NCBI GenBank assembly: GCA_945865425.1
Contig: CAMBFN010000009.1
Location: 1-32,517 of the forward strand
Direction: 5' to 3'
From: Comamonas sp. lk
GTDB lineage: Bacteria; Pseudomonadota; Gammaproteobacteria; Burkholderiales; Burkholderiaceae_C
DNA length: 32,517 bases
The position numbers and the translations under genes are program-made. Shown here in pieces: positions 19,812-29,004 of the stretch. A model generated the notes under the pieces. The model was not told the origin of the DNA. It ran no database searches and saw only the letters and a list, made by a program, of their open reading frames with translations. Every line of letters begins with the position of its first letter. The stretch's first letter is position 1.

Positions 19812-21512
19812 TTGAATACCACTCCTGCCATCGTCACCCAAGCGGGCGCAGCGCGCCTTCCTCGCCTGGCCTTGCTGTCTTTGTGCCTGGTGTATATCCT
19901 GGCGGGTTTTGTCGGCCGCAGTGGGTGGAAATTCGCCGATATGGGTGCACTGGGCTATATGGCCGAGTTGGCCTGGGGCCAGGCGGATTGGTGGTATCCG
20001 ACGCTGGCGGGCATACCTTCTGAACAGGGCGCGCTACTGCCTTATTGGCTGGGCGCCTGGATGTTGCAATGGGGTAGCAGCGCTCTGGAGGCGCAGTGGC
20101 TGGCGCGTATCCCTTTTATTCTGGCGCTGGCCGTGGCTATGGCGGCACACTGGTATGGCACGTATTACCTGGCGCGCAGTCCCCAGGCCCAACCCGTTGC
20201 CTTCGCTTTTGGCGGACAGGCCAACACCACCGACTACGCACGCTCTATCGCCGACGGCGGACTGCTGGCTTTTATTGCCTGCTTGGGACTGGCGCCGATG
20301 GCGCACGAAACCTCGCCCGAGTTGATTCAACTGGCCTTTGTAGGGGTGTTCCTGAGCGGCGTTAGCGCACTTCCCTGGCGACCCCAGCAGGCCTGCCTGG
20401 CGCTGGTGATTAGCCTCTTGGGCCTGTCCATCAGCGGCGCGCCGAGTTTGGCCGTGATTTTTGGCCTCGGGGCTATGGTCTTTGAGATATACCAGTTGTT
20501 TTTGACTGCCGGCCAAACGCCTCGTTTGTACCGTGGTAAAGCGGGAATTGTCGTCTTGCTGATGAGTACGTTGGCGTGTGCAGCTATTGCCAGCGCGCTG
20601 GATTTGTGGCGCTGGAAGCTGGATAACCCGCTACACCTGGCCTCGCCCTGGCAAGGCTACACGGAATTGTTGCTTTGGTTTACCTGGCCGGCCTGGCCCT
20701 TGGCTTTATGGACACTGTGGGTATGGCGCCGACAGCTCTGGAGCCTGCATGCCAGCCGGCACCTTGCCTTGCCGCTGCTCGTGGTGCTTACCGTGTTGGT
20801 CGCCAGCTGGTGCATGCATTCTTCGGAACGCACTTTGCTGCTGGCCTTGCCCGCCCTATCGAGTTTGGCGGCATTTGCCCTGCCTACGCTGAAGCGCCAG
20901 GTGGCCTCCCTCATCGACTGGTTTACGCTGTTATTTTTTACCGGTTGGGGCCTTGTGTTGTGGGTGCACTTTATCGCTATGTTTACCGGTTTTCCGGTCA
21001 ATCCGGCGATCAATATTGCTCGGCTGGCGCCAGGCTTTGAGGCACAATTTTCCTGGTTTGCTTTATGTATTGCATGTATCTCCACCGTCGCCTGGGGTAG
21101 GCTCGTGCATTGGCGGGTGGGGCGCCACCGGCGTGAACTCTGGCGCAGCTTGGTACTACCCGCTGGCGGTATCGCCTGGTGCTGGACCCTCATGATGAGC
21201 ATGGGCATTTCCTTGTTTGACTACACCCAAAGCTACGATCGCTGGGCGACCCTGGTGGCCCAGCAGGTCAGCGCACCGGGCTGCGTGCGTAGTGAGCAAT
21301 TAAATATTGGCGAAATTGCAGCCTTGCGCTGGATCGGAAATTTGCCTATCAGCGCCCCCACATTAAGCAATGACTGCCCCTGGCTGCTCATTGCACCAGG
21401 TCCGGATCATTCCTTGCCGCCACAAATTGACGCGGAGCAGTGGGCGGCCAAAAGCCTGGTGCTGCATCCTGCCGACCGCAATTTAGGCGTGTGGGTGTTG
21501 CAGCGGCGCTAG
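19812..21512 (+). CDS. Polytopic membrane protein, possibly GT-C (ArnT/PMT-like) glycosyltransferase-related
   Basis: TTG start; about 10-12 hydrophobic segments; N-terminal LVYILAGFVGRSGWKFADMGALGYMAELAWGQADWWYPTLAG resembles the first periplasmic loop of ArnT/PMT-like proteins. Family assignment is tentative. Confidence 0.6.
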   Translation: MNTTPAIVTQAGAARLPRLALLSLCLVYILAGFVGRSGWKFADMGALGYMAELAWGQADWWYPTLAGIPSEQGALLPYWLGAWMLQWGSSALEAQWLARIPFILALAVAMAAHWYGTYYLARSPQAQPVAFAFGGQANTTDYARSIADGGLLAFIACLGLAPMAHETSPELIQLAFVGVFLSGVSALPWRPQQACLALVISLLGLSISGAPSLAVIFGLGAMVFEIYQLFLTAGQTPRLYRGKAGIVVLLMSTLACAAIASALDLWRWKLDNPLHLASPWQGYTELLLWFTWPAWPLALWTLWVWRRQLWSLHASRHLALPLLVVLTVLVASWCMHSSERTLLLALPALSSLAAFALPTLKRQVASLIDWFTLLFFTGWGLVLWVHFIAMFTGFPVNPAINIARLAPGFEAQFSWFALCIACISTVAWGRLVHWRVGRHRRELWRSLVLPAGGIAWCWTLMMSMGISLFDYTQSYDRWATLVAQQVSAPGCVRSEQLNIGEIAALRWIGNLPISAPTLSNDCPWLLIAPGPDHSLPPQIDAEQWAAKSLVLHPADRNLGVWVLQRR

Positions 21513-21528
21513 CCAAGGGCTAAGCGCC
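21505..21528. terminator. Bidirectional hairpin containing both convergent stop codons (membrane protein / rlmD)
   Basis: GGCGCTAGCC-AAG-GGCTA(A)GCGCC, 10 bp with one bulged A; + TAG 21510-21512 and minus TAG (complement CTA 21520-21522) pair with each other in the stem. Confidence 0.6.
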
Positions 21529-23067
21529 CTTTAAATCAAATACCGCAATGCTTTCCACGTGCGCGGTATGGGCAAACATATTGACCACCCCGGCCGCTGT
21601 GCAGCGGTAGCCGCCCTGGCTTACCAACACAGCAGCATCGCGGGCCAAGGTGGCGGGGTTGCAACTGACATACACAATCCGTCGCGGGGGCATCCAAGCG
21701 TCTGCACTTTGCGCTTCTTGCATGAGAGCGACCAAAGACTGCACCAGGGCAAACGCACCTTCGCGCGGCGGGTCCACCAGCCATTTGTCTGCCATGCCAT
21801 CGGCCCGCAAAGCTGCGCTGTCGATTTCGAACAAATTGCGCGCCACAAAGCGTGTCGACGCAAGACTTTGCGAAGGTCCCCGAGCCGCTTGATTCATCCG
21901 GTAGTTGTCGCGTGATCGCGCCACCAGCGACTCGGCGCCCTCCACGCCTAGTACCTCGCGCGCCTGGGTGGCCAGGGGCAGCGTGAAATTGCCCAAACCA
22001 CAAAACCAATCAATCACCCGCTCGTTTTTTTGTACCGCCAATAGCGACAGTGCGCGCGCGACTAAAACCCGATTGATATGCGGATTGACCTGGGTGAAAT
22101 CCGTGGGGCGAAATGGCATAGTGATGCCGAAATCGGGCAAGCTGTAAGCCAGCGCGCCAGTGCGCGCTTCGCCGGCGGGGTCCAACAAGGCAATGGTGTC
22201 TGGGCCCTTGGCTTGTAGCCACCATTGAAGGCCCGGCCTTTCCAATGCAAAAGCGCGCATCCTGTCTCGATCTGCATCACTGAGTGGGAGCAGATGCCGC
22301 AAAACTAGCGCTGTCACATCGCCCTGGGCATCGGCGCTGGCCGGCCCACCGCGGTCGCCAATGGCCAGTTCAATTTGGGGAATATGCTGAACTGCGTCCA
22401 TGCCAGCGATTAAGTCGCGCAGGGGCAATAGCATGTCACTGACATGTTGTGGCAACACCGGGCAGCGCTTCATGTCCGCTACAAAATGGCTTTTGCGCTC
22501 GTGAAAACCAATCAACACCGCACCTTTTTTACGCACGAAGCGCACCGACAAACGGGCGCGGTAACGGTAGGCCCAGGCCGGACCTTCAATCGCCCGCAAG
22601 ATGCGATCAGGGCGCAATTTACCGATGTGGTGAAATTGGTCTTCCAAGGCTCTTTGCTTGATCGCCACTTGCGCCGCCGGATGCAAATGCTGCATCTTGC
22701 AGCCCCCGCAGGCGCCTTCGTGCAGGCCAAAATGCGGGCAGTGCGGCACCACCCGCTGAGACGACTCTCGATGTACCTCGGTGAGCGTACCTTTATCAAA
22801 ACTGGACTTGCTGCGATGGATGCGGGCGCTGACCACCTCATAGGGTAAGGCTCCGTCGATAAACACCACCTTGCCATCGGCGCGGTGTGCCACGCCCTGG
22901 CCTTCAAGGTCCAGACTGAGCACCGTCAAATGTTCTTGCAGGCCAAGGGCTGCGGCGATCTGCGCCGGGTCCAGCACATGTTTGGGAACAGCGCCAGGCT
23001 GTGCGGGAGCCATCCCCATGGATGGAGTCGCAGGCGCGGGCGCCTTGGTTTGAGACATCAATATCAA
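21520..23067 (-). CDS. rlmD: 23S rRNA (uracil-5-)-methyltransferase, RlmD/RumA type
   Basis: Fe-S cluster motif [35 protein letters not shown] motif, [17 protein letters not shown]. Start may be 23058 (MSQTKAP). Confidence 0.93.
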   Translation of the reverse strand: MILMSQTKAPAPATPSMGMAPAQPGAVPKHVLDPAQIAAALGLQEHLTVLSLDLEGQGVAHRADGKVVFIDGALPYEVVSARIHRSKSSFDKGTLTEVHRESSQRVVPHCPHFGLHEGACGGCKMQHLHPAAQVAIKQRALEDQFHHIGKLRPDRILRAIEGPAWAYRYRARLSVRFVRKKGAVLIGFHERKSHFVADMKRCPVLPQHVSDMLLPLRDLIAGMDAVQHIPQIELAIGDRGGPASADAQGDVTALVLRHLLPLSDADRDRMRAFALERPGLQWWLQAKGPDTIALLDPAGEARTGALAYSLPDFGITMPFRPTDFTQVNPHINRVLVARALSLLAVQKNERVIDWFCGLGNFTLPLATQAREVLGVEGAESLVARSRDNYRMNQAARGPSQSLASTRFVARNLFEIDSAALRADGMADKWLVDPPREGAFALVQSLVALMQEAQSADAWMPPRRIVYVSCNPATLARDAAVLVSQGGYRCTAAGVVNMFAHTAHVESIAVFDLKGA

Positions 23068-23100
23068 CCCGGTTAAGCGCTAGCAAGGGCCAGCGGCGTG

Positions 23101-24069
23101 TTAGCGAATCGGCAGGTATTTAGCCGGGTCCACCGGTTTACCCATTTTGCGCACTTCAAAATGCAGCTTCACCTGGTCTGCATCGCTATTGCCCATTTCG
23201 GCGATTTTCTGGCCCTGCTTGACTAACTGCTCTTCTTTGACCAACAAGGTCTGGTTGTGGGCATAGGCCGTTAGATAGGTTGCGCTATGTTTCACGATGA
23301 TGAGGTTACCGTAGCCCCGCAGCCCGGAGCCGGCCCACACCACTTTGCCCTCGGCCGCGGCCAGTATGGGGGTGCCGGCGACGCCACCGATATCCAAACC
23401 TTTTCGGTTTTTGGCTTCGTCAAACGTGGCCACGATGTCGCCGCGCACCGGCCAGATAAAGGACACATCGTCTTCAATCACGGTAGCCGGTGCAGCTACC
23501 ACCGCAGGCGCGCTGGCAGGCGCAGCCTGCGAAGCCACCGGCGCGCCAGGCGCACTGGCTGCCTGCGCGGGCTTGCCCGCTGTAGGAAGCGGCGTTGCCG
23601 AAATCTTGGAAGCAGTCACTGGACGTGCCACCACAGCCTCCTCTGAAGTGCCTGGCGGAATGATGCGCAGGACCTGTCCCGTCTCGATCCGATTCGGGTT
23701 ATCCAGATTGTTCCAGCGCGCAATATCACGGTAGTTTTGCCCCGCTTCCAAGCCGATACGCGCTAGGGTGTCTCCCTGTTTGACGGTGTAATAGCCTGGT
23801 TTGCCGGCATTTTCCGCACCTGGTGTTGTGGCAGCGGCCTGGGGTGCTGCAGATGGTTCGGAGGCGCTTGGTCCCGCATGGCCGACCTTGGAAGCCGGCG
23901 TTGCCGGCTCGCGCTCAGCGGCATTTTTTTGGACCGCTGGCGCGTTGCGGTCTTCCACCGGCGCGGGTCGCAACTGCTGACTGCCACAGGCCGACAAAAG
24001 TACCAAGCTTAGGCCCATTAAGGGCCAAGAATAAACCTTAACTTTATTCTGCAAGTCTTTGATATTCAT
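23101..24069 (-). CDS. nlpD: NlpD-type lipoprotein: LysM plus M23 peptidase-like domain
   Basis: Lipobox LLSACGS; LysM YYTVKQGDTLARIGLEAGQNYRDIARWNNLDNPNRIETGQVLRI; M23 region GLDIGGVAGTPILAAAEGKVVWAGSGLRGYGNLIIVKHSATYLTAYAHN. Confidence 0.93.
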   Translation of the reverse strand: MNIKDLQNKVKVYSWPLMGLSLVLLSACGSQQLRPAPVEDRNAPAVQKNAAEREPATPASKVGHAGPSASEPSAAPQAAATTPGAENAGKPGYYTVKQGDTLARIGLEAGQNYRDIARWNNLDNPNRIETGQVLRIIPPGTSEEAVVARPVTASKISATPLPTAGKPAQAASAPGAPVASQAAPASAPAVVAAPATVIEDDVSFIWPVRGDIVATFDEAKNRKGLDIGGVAGTPILAAAEGKVVWAGSGLRGYGNLIIVKHSATYLTAYAHNQTLLVKEEQLVKQGQKIAEMGNSDADQVKLHFEVRKMGKPVDPAKYLPIR

Positions 24070-24091
24070 ATTTTTATTCCCTTTTTTGGCT

Positions 24092-24862
24092 CTACGCCAC
24101 GCCGGATTTTAAGGGCACGAAGTGAACCGCCTCCAGTACCGTCTGGCGCACGCCCTGGGCTGTCTTGTCCAGCACCACCAGCGACTGCCCCTTGGTCGTA
24201 CCGGTTTTCAAATTCGCAGGCCCGGTCTTACCCACCACCGGCGCGATCAAACGCCCGCCTATCGCCAACTGATCAATCCAGGTCTGTGGGATCGCTTCGC
24301 CACCGGCTGCTGCGATGATGGCCGCATAGGGCGCGCCTGCCGGAAAGCCCAGCATGCCATCGCCAAACAGCAGATGCACTGTCGTAAGTCGTAGAGGACG
24401 CAGGTTCTCGCGCGCCTTGTCGTGTAGACCCCGCAAGCGTTCGATGCTATAGACCTCAGTCGCCAACTGGCTGAGCACCGCCGCCTGGTAGCCGCAGCCG
24501 GTGCCAATTTCCAGCACCCGGCCCAAACGCCCGTCCACACCTTTGCGCAACAGCTCGATCATGCGCGCCACCACGCTGGGTTTCGAAATAGTCTGCCCCA
24601 ATCCGATCGGCAAGCTGGTGTCCTCGTAGGCCTGGTTGGCCAGTCCGCTATCGACAAAACGGTGGCGCTCCACTGCGCCCATGGCCTGCTGCACCAAGAG
24701 GTCACTGAGCCCCTGGGCCATTAGTTTTTCCACCATGCGCCGACGTACTGCGCTGGAATCCATGCCCAGGCCTTGCGGAAGGTTAAGCGCCGCGCTGGGT
24801 TTGGCGATTTTTGCCGAGACGCTGGCCGGCATCCGTGCCGGAAAGCTGGGCCGCTCTTTCAT
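24092..24862 (-). CDS. pcm: Protein-L-isoaspartate O-methyltransferase
   Basis: [67 protein letters not shown]; between surE and nlpD; 4-nt overlap with surE. Confidence 0.95.
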   Translation of the reverse strand: MKERPSFPARMPASVSAKIAKPSAALNLPQGLGMDSSAVRRRMVEKLMAQGLSDLLVQQAMGAVERHRFVDSGLANQAYEDTSLPIGLGQTISKPSVVARMIELLRKGVDGRLGRVLEIGTGCGYQAAVLSQLATEVYSIERLRGLHDKARENLRPLRLTTVHLLFGDGMLGFPAGAPYAAIIAAAGGEAIPQTWIDQLAIGGRLIAPVVGKTGPANLKTGTTKGQSLVVLDKTAQGVRQTVLEAVHFVPLKSGVA

Positions 24863-25620
24863 GCACCACCCATTAGCGCCATGCTTTGCGCCCAGTAGCT
24901 CAAGGCTTGGTGATCGGTCAGATCCACCGACAAGGGGGTGATCGCCATATGCCCCTGCTGGGTCGCATGAAAGTCCGTGCCCGGCGCTTCGTCCTTTGCG
25001 GGGCCTGCTGCGCCAATCCAGTACATGGTCTCGCCGCGCGGGCTTTTTTGGGTGATGACCGGCTCAGCCGCGTGGCGCTTGCCCAACCGGCACAGCTTGG
25101 CGTTGCCGATTTCAGCGTAGGGCCGGTTGGGAATATTCACATTGAGCAACCAGGGCGTATGGGTGATGAGCTTATTCGCCTGCATCGACAGCACCAACTC
25201 GCGGGCTTTGCGCGCGGCAGAGGGCAGCTCCACCCAGTCCTTGTCCACCTGAGAAAAGGCGATGGCGGGTATGCCAAAAAGATATCCCTCCATGGCCGCG
25301 CCTACGGTACCGGAGTAGATGGTGTCGTCACCCATGTTGGCACCATTATTGATACCCGATACCACCAAATCGGGACGGTAATCCAGCAAGCCCGAGAGCG
25401 CAATGTGCACGCAGTCAGCCGGTGTGCCGTTCACATAGCGAAAGCCATTAGCTGCGCGATGGACGTACAAAGGCGCATTCAGGGTCAGCGCGTTGGACTT
25501 AGCACTGTTGTTCACTTCGGGCGCAATCACCTCGACTTGGGCGACATCTTTCAGCGCTTCGTACAAAGCGAGCAGGCCTGGCGCCAAGTAGCCGTCGTCG
25601 TTGGAAATAAGTATTTTCAT
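24859..25620 (-). CDS. surE: 5'/3'-nucleotidase SurE
   Basis: [68 protein letters not shown]. Confidence 0.97.
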   Translation of the reverse strand: MKILISNDDGYLAPGLLALYEALKDVAQVEVIAPEVNNSAKSNALTLNAPLYVHRAANGFRYVNGTPADCVHIALSGLLDYRPDLVVSGINNGANMGDDTIYSGTVGAAMEGYLFGIPAIAFSQVDKDWVELPSAARKARELVLSMQANKLITHTPWLLNVNIPNRPYAEIGNAKLCRLGKRHAAEPVITQKSPRGETMYWIGAAGPAKDEAPGTDFHATQQGHMAITPLSVDLTDHQALSYWAQSMALMGGA

Positions 25621-25784
25621 GGGTGGCTGATTGTAGGTGTCCGCCTTGACACGCCGCGCCCACGCGGGTGCTCTGTGAAGGGGCGAGGCGCACGTCCCCA
25701 GGCCGTCGTCGCGCGAGGGACAAGGTCGCCACGCATGCCTGCGTCGGTGCCCTCTATCATCGGTCTTTTATTGGAGAAATTTGT

Positions 25785-26762
25785 ATGCACGCTTGGCTTT
25801 GCGAAAACCCCATCGGTGTCGATGCCCTGACCTGGAAAGAACTGCCCACGCCCAGCCCGAAGGCCGGTGAAGTGCTGGTGCGCATAGAAGCCGCCAGCCT
25901 GAACTTTCCTGACTTGCTGATCGTGCAAAACAAATACCAGATGAAGCCGCCGCTGCCTTTTGTGCCTGGCTCGGAGTACGCAGGCACTATCGAAGCCGTG
26001 GGGGAAGGCGTCAAACACCTGAACGTTGGCCAGTCGGTAGCTTGCCTGAGCGGCACGGGTGGTTTTGGCACGCATACCATTGCACCGGCCATGCTGTGCA
26101 TGCCCCTGCCCCCAGGCTTTCCGATGGCGGACGCTGCTGCCTTCATCATGATTTACGCTACCTCGCACCACGCGCTGATAGACCGCGCTGCGCTCAAAGC
26201 CGGCGAGACCGTGCTGGTACTGGGTGCGGCCGGCGGCGTGGGCACCTCGGCCATCCAAATCGCCAAAGCCGCTGGGGCACGCGTCATCGCCGCCGCCTCC
26301 ACCGATGAAAAATGCGCCCTATGCCGCAGCATTGGCGCTGACGAAACCATCAACTACAGCTCCGAAAACCTGCGCGAAGCCATCAAAACCCTGACTGGCG
26401 GCAAAGGCCCGGACGTGATTTACGACCCCGTGGGCGGCGACTTTGCTGAACCAGCCTTTCGCTCTATTGCCTGGCGCGGACGCTACCTGGTCATCGGCTT
26501 TGCCGCAGGCCCCATCCCCGCCCTGCCCCTGAATCTGGCGCTGCTCAAAGGCGCGTCCATCGTGGGCGTTTTCTGGGGTGACTTCACCAAGCGCGAACCG
26601 CAAAAAAGCATGGCCGCCATGGCCGAACTGTCCCAGTGGTATGCCCAAGGCAAGATCAAACCGGTCATCGACCGCACCATGCCCATGTCCGAACTCAAAG
26701 CCGCCTACGCCCATATGGGCTCGCGGGCGGTGATGGGCAAACTGGTGATGGTCAACGAGTGA
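25785..26762 (+). CDS. NADPH:quinone oxidoreductase-like medium-chain dehydrogenase
   Basis: PTPSPKAGEVLVRIEAASLNFPDLLIVQNKYQMKPPLPFVPGSEYAGTIEAVGEGV, VLVLGAAGGVGTSAIQIAKAAGARVIAAAST. Confidence 0.92.
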   Translation: MHAWLCENPIGVDALTWKELPTPSPKAGEVLVRIEAASLNFPDLLIVQNKYQMKPPLPFVPGSEYAGTIEAVGEGVKHLNVGQSVACLSGTGGFGTHTIAPAMLCMPLPPGFPMADAAAFIMIYATSHHALIDRAALKAGETVLVLGAAGGVGTSAIQIAKAAGARVIAAASTDEKCALCRSIGADETINYSSENLREAIKTLTGGKGPDVIYDPVGGDFAEPAFRSIAWRGRYLVIGFAAGPIPALPLNLALLKGASIVGVFWGDFTKREPQKSMAAMAELSQWYAQGKIKPVIDRTMPMSELKAAYAHMGSRAVMGKLVMVNE

Positions 26763-26790
26763 TTGCCCCTGGGTTGCATAAACCATAGTC

Positions 26791-26824
26791 AAAAAAATAC
26801 CACCCCGATTTCCCGCAGGTGGTA
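26791..26824 (-). terminator. Rho-independent terminator for the minus-strand small ORF
   Basis: Minus strand reads GGTACCACC-tgcgggaaatcgg-GGTGGTATTTTTTT: TACCACC (26798-26804) / GGTGGTA (26818-26824) with a 7-U tail. Confidence 0.75.
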
Positions 26825-26877
26825 CTTGCGGCCCACTTACACGGGCCAATGGCAGACTGCGCACAGCAGCGCAGGCT

Positions 26878-27048
26878 TTAGCCTCCTTTTTTAGCCCGCT
26901 TGCCCGGGTTTTTCTTGCTGCGGGTCGCGACACCGCGCTCCAGGCTGACGCGTTGGCCGTGGCCGCCGGTACGAGAGCTCATACCCGCTGGTGGTTTGGG
27001 TGTGGGGGTAGCTTTACGATCTGCTTCGGTAACGATGGAATTGCCCAT
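26878..27048 (-). CDS. Small basic hypothetical protein, 56 aa, not in the supplied ORF track
   Basis: Manual translation: MGNSIVTEADRKATPTPKPPAGMSSRTGGHGQRVSLERGVATRSKKNPGKRAKKGG*. AGGAAA RBS 7 nt before ATG; U-tailed terminator downstream. Confidence 0.7.
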   Translation of the reverse strand: MGNSIVTEADRKATPTPKPPAGMSSRTGGHGQRVSLERGVATRSKKNPGKRAKKGG

Positions 27049-27120
27049 GAGAATCTTTCCTGATGAATTAAAAATGAGATGGTGTATTTGACCACTTTTT
27101 TCGAATTGCCCCGCCGCGGC

Positions 27121-28023
27121 TTAGGCGCGCAGTGCTTTTCGCAGATCTACGCCCAATTCGGGCTTGTGCGCAAAAGGGTCGGTGGGGTTGCGCGAAAGCA
27201 ATATATCCTCCATGCGCACCTGCACCGAGCCGATAGATTTGGGATGGCTGTAGACGTAAAACTGATTGGCGGCCACGGCGTCGAACACTTTTTGCGCCAC
27301 TTCGGCAGCCGAGACTTTGCCGCTGCTGACGGCTTTGTCGCTCATGGCCTGGCTGATCAGCTGGCTGCGCGTAGGGCGCGAAGCTTGCATGCCCGCAGGC
27401 CGATTACGGTGGCTTTCGCTGATGCCAGTGGGCACAAAGAAAGGACACAGCACGCTGGCGCTGATCTGGTCGGTCACCAATGCCAAATCCTGGTACAGGG
27501 TTTCGCTCATGCTGACCACAGCGTGTTTGCTGACGTTGTAAATGCCCATATTAGGCGCATTGAGCAGCCCAGCCATACTGGCGGTATTGACAATATGTCC
27601 CTGAAAAGCAGCGTCTTTTTCGGCGGCGGCCAGCATCATGGGGGTAAAGACGCGTATGCCGTGGGCCACGCCCATCAGGTTGACGCCGATGACCCATTCC
27701 CAGTCTTGCAAGCTGTTTTCCCAAATCAAGCCGCCCGAGCCGACACCGGCGTTGTTAAACACCAAGTGCGGCGCGCCAAAACGCGCCAAGGTGGCGACGC
27801 CCAAAGCTTCGACCTGGTCGGCTTTAGACACGTCCACCCGCATACCCAGCACTTGCGCGCCCGCAGCCTGCATCTCAGCCACAGCGCGGTCTAGCGCGTC
27901 TTGCTGTACATCGGCTAAGACCAAGTTCATTCCTAACTTGGCGCCTATGCGTGCGCATTCCAAGCCGAAGCCCGACCCTGCGCCGGTGAGTATCGCCGTC
28001 TTATTGCGAAAGTCCGAAATCAT
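27121..28023 (-). CDS. Short-chain dehydrogenase/reductase (SDR)
   Basis: KTAILTGAGSGFGLECARIGAKLGMNLVLADV (TGxxxGxG), NNAGVGSGG, YNVSKHAVVSMSETL (YxxxK). Confidence 0.92.
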   Translation of the reverse strand: MISDFRNKTAILTGAGSGFGLECARIGAKLGMNLVLADVQQDALDRAVAEMQAAGAQVLGMRVDVSKADQVEALGVATLARFGAPHLVFNNAGVGSGGLIWENSLQDWEWVIGVNLMGVAHGIRVFTPMMLAAAEKDAAFQGHIVNTASMAGLLNAPNMGIYNVSKHAVVSMSETLYQDLALVTDQISASVLCPFFVPTGISESHRNRPAGMQASRPTRSQLISQAMSDKAVSSGKVSAAEVAQKVFDAVAANQFYVYSHPKSIGSVQVRMEDILLSRNPTDPFAHKPELGVDLRKALRA

Positions 28024-28053
28024 ACGAAGCGTCCTATCCGTGAAGTTAAAAAT

Positions 28054-29004
28054 TTATGCGATGACGGCGCGCAGCACATAGCCGATGCGCGGAAAGTGCA
28101 CGTGCACAGTGCCCGCGCGAGGGTCTTGGCGGCGAAGGGTGTAGCGGGTGCGGGTGGCGGCCATCAAAACGCCTTGCGTGGGTTCCTGGCCGAAGGTCTC
28201 GGCGGCGACGCTGACCAAAGAACCAAGGGCAATGCCATGGTCGTCCTGAAAAACATCCGAGACCGGCAATGCCGCAGCTTGGCTACTATGGGCCAGACCA
28301 ATCGCTTGCTCGGCGCTCCATTTTTCAGAGGTGCCGTGGCCCAGAGCGGACATTCGGTCCATCCAGGCCATTACGGCAGGTGTGGCATCCAAAATACCAG
28401 CCATCACCGGCACCACGTGGCGCGTAAACCACAAGGGGTGGTAGGCCGCAAAGTCCGCGACACACGGGGCATCGCCTAGCAAAAAGGGCTGGCCATCGAG
28501 CATGTGCGACAAGCGCCGCAAATAGGACCTGTAAATGCCGCTGGCATCGCCCGGGCGCAGGCGTGTCATCCCCCCGGACATCGCGCTGCGGTCCGCACTA
28601 AAGGCCTGCGCTGCTTCGGGCGGCGCATTGGCAAACAAAGCGGCGGCGCCTTTGGCGCTAAGGTTGTAGCCCATGGCCGCCCAAAACAAAGTGCTGTCAG
28701 CCCACTGCGCCAATACCCGCGCTACGCCTTTGCTTGCCTGTGGGTACAGGCTGGGCTGCGGCTGCAAATGCTCAAGTACTTCGCAGATGAGCGCGGTATC
28801 GCAATAGATGTCCGCGCCCATTTGCAAAAACGGTGTTTTTCGGTAGCCGCCGGTCAGTGCCAGCACATCAGGCTTGGGCAGGATGTTGGGCACGCTCACG
28901 CTGCGCCAGGCCAAGGCCTTGTAGCCTAGCACCAAGCGCACTTTTTCTGAAAACGGGGAAATTTTGTAGTGGTGCAGAACCGGGGTTAAGGCAGATTCAG
29001 ACAT
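28054..29004 (-). CDS. Glutathione S-transferase family protein with C-terminal extension
   Basis: LHHYKISPFSEKVRLVLGYKALAWRSVSVPNI...GGYRKTPFLQMGADIYCDTALICEVLE (GST N-terminal); start MSESALTPV overlaps the desaturase stop. Confidence 0.85.
   Translation of the reverse strand: MSESALTPVLHHYKISPFSEKVRLVLGYKALAWRSVSVPNILPKPDVLALTGGYRKTPFLQMGADIYCDTALICEVLEHLQPQPSLYPQASKGVARVLAQWADSTLFWAAMGYNLSAKGAAALFANAPPEAAQAFSADRSAMSGGMTRLRPGDASGIYRSYLRRLSHMLDGQPFLLGDAPCVADFAAYHPLWFTRHVVPVMAGILDATPAVMAWMDRMSALGHGTSEKWSAEQAIGLAHSSQAAALPVSDVFQDDHGIALGSLVSVAAETFGQEPTQGVLMAATRTRYTLRRQDPRAGTVHVHFPRIGYVLRAVIA

Noticed and set aside
25617-26258. 213-aa minus-strand ORF upstream of surE
   Set aside because: Antisense to the quinone oxidoreductase; no family resemblance.
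26319-26933. 204-aa minus-strand ORF overlapping the small ORF region
   Set aside because: Mostly antisense to the quinone oxidoreductase; the 56-aa frame at 26878-27048 has better RBS and terminator support.
27079-27894. 271-aa plus-strand ORF
   Set aside because: Antisense to the SDR gene; His/Gln/Arg-rich shadow frame.
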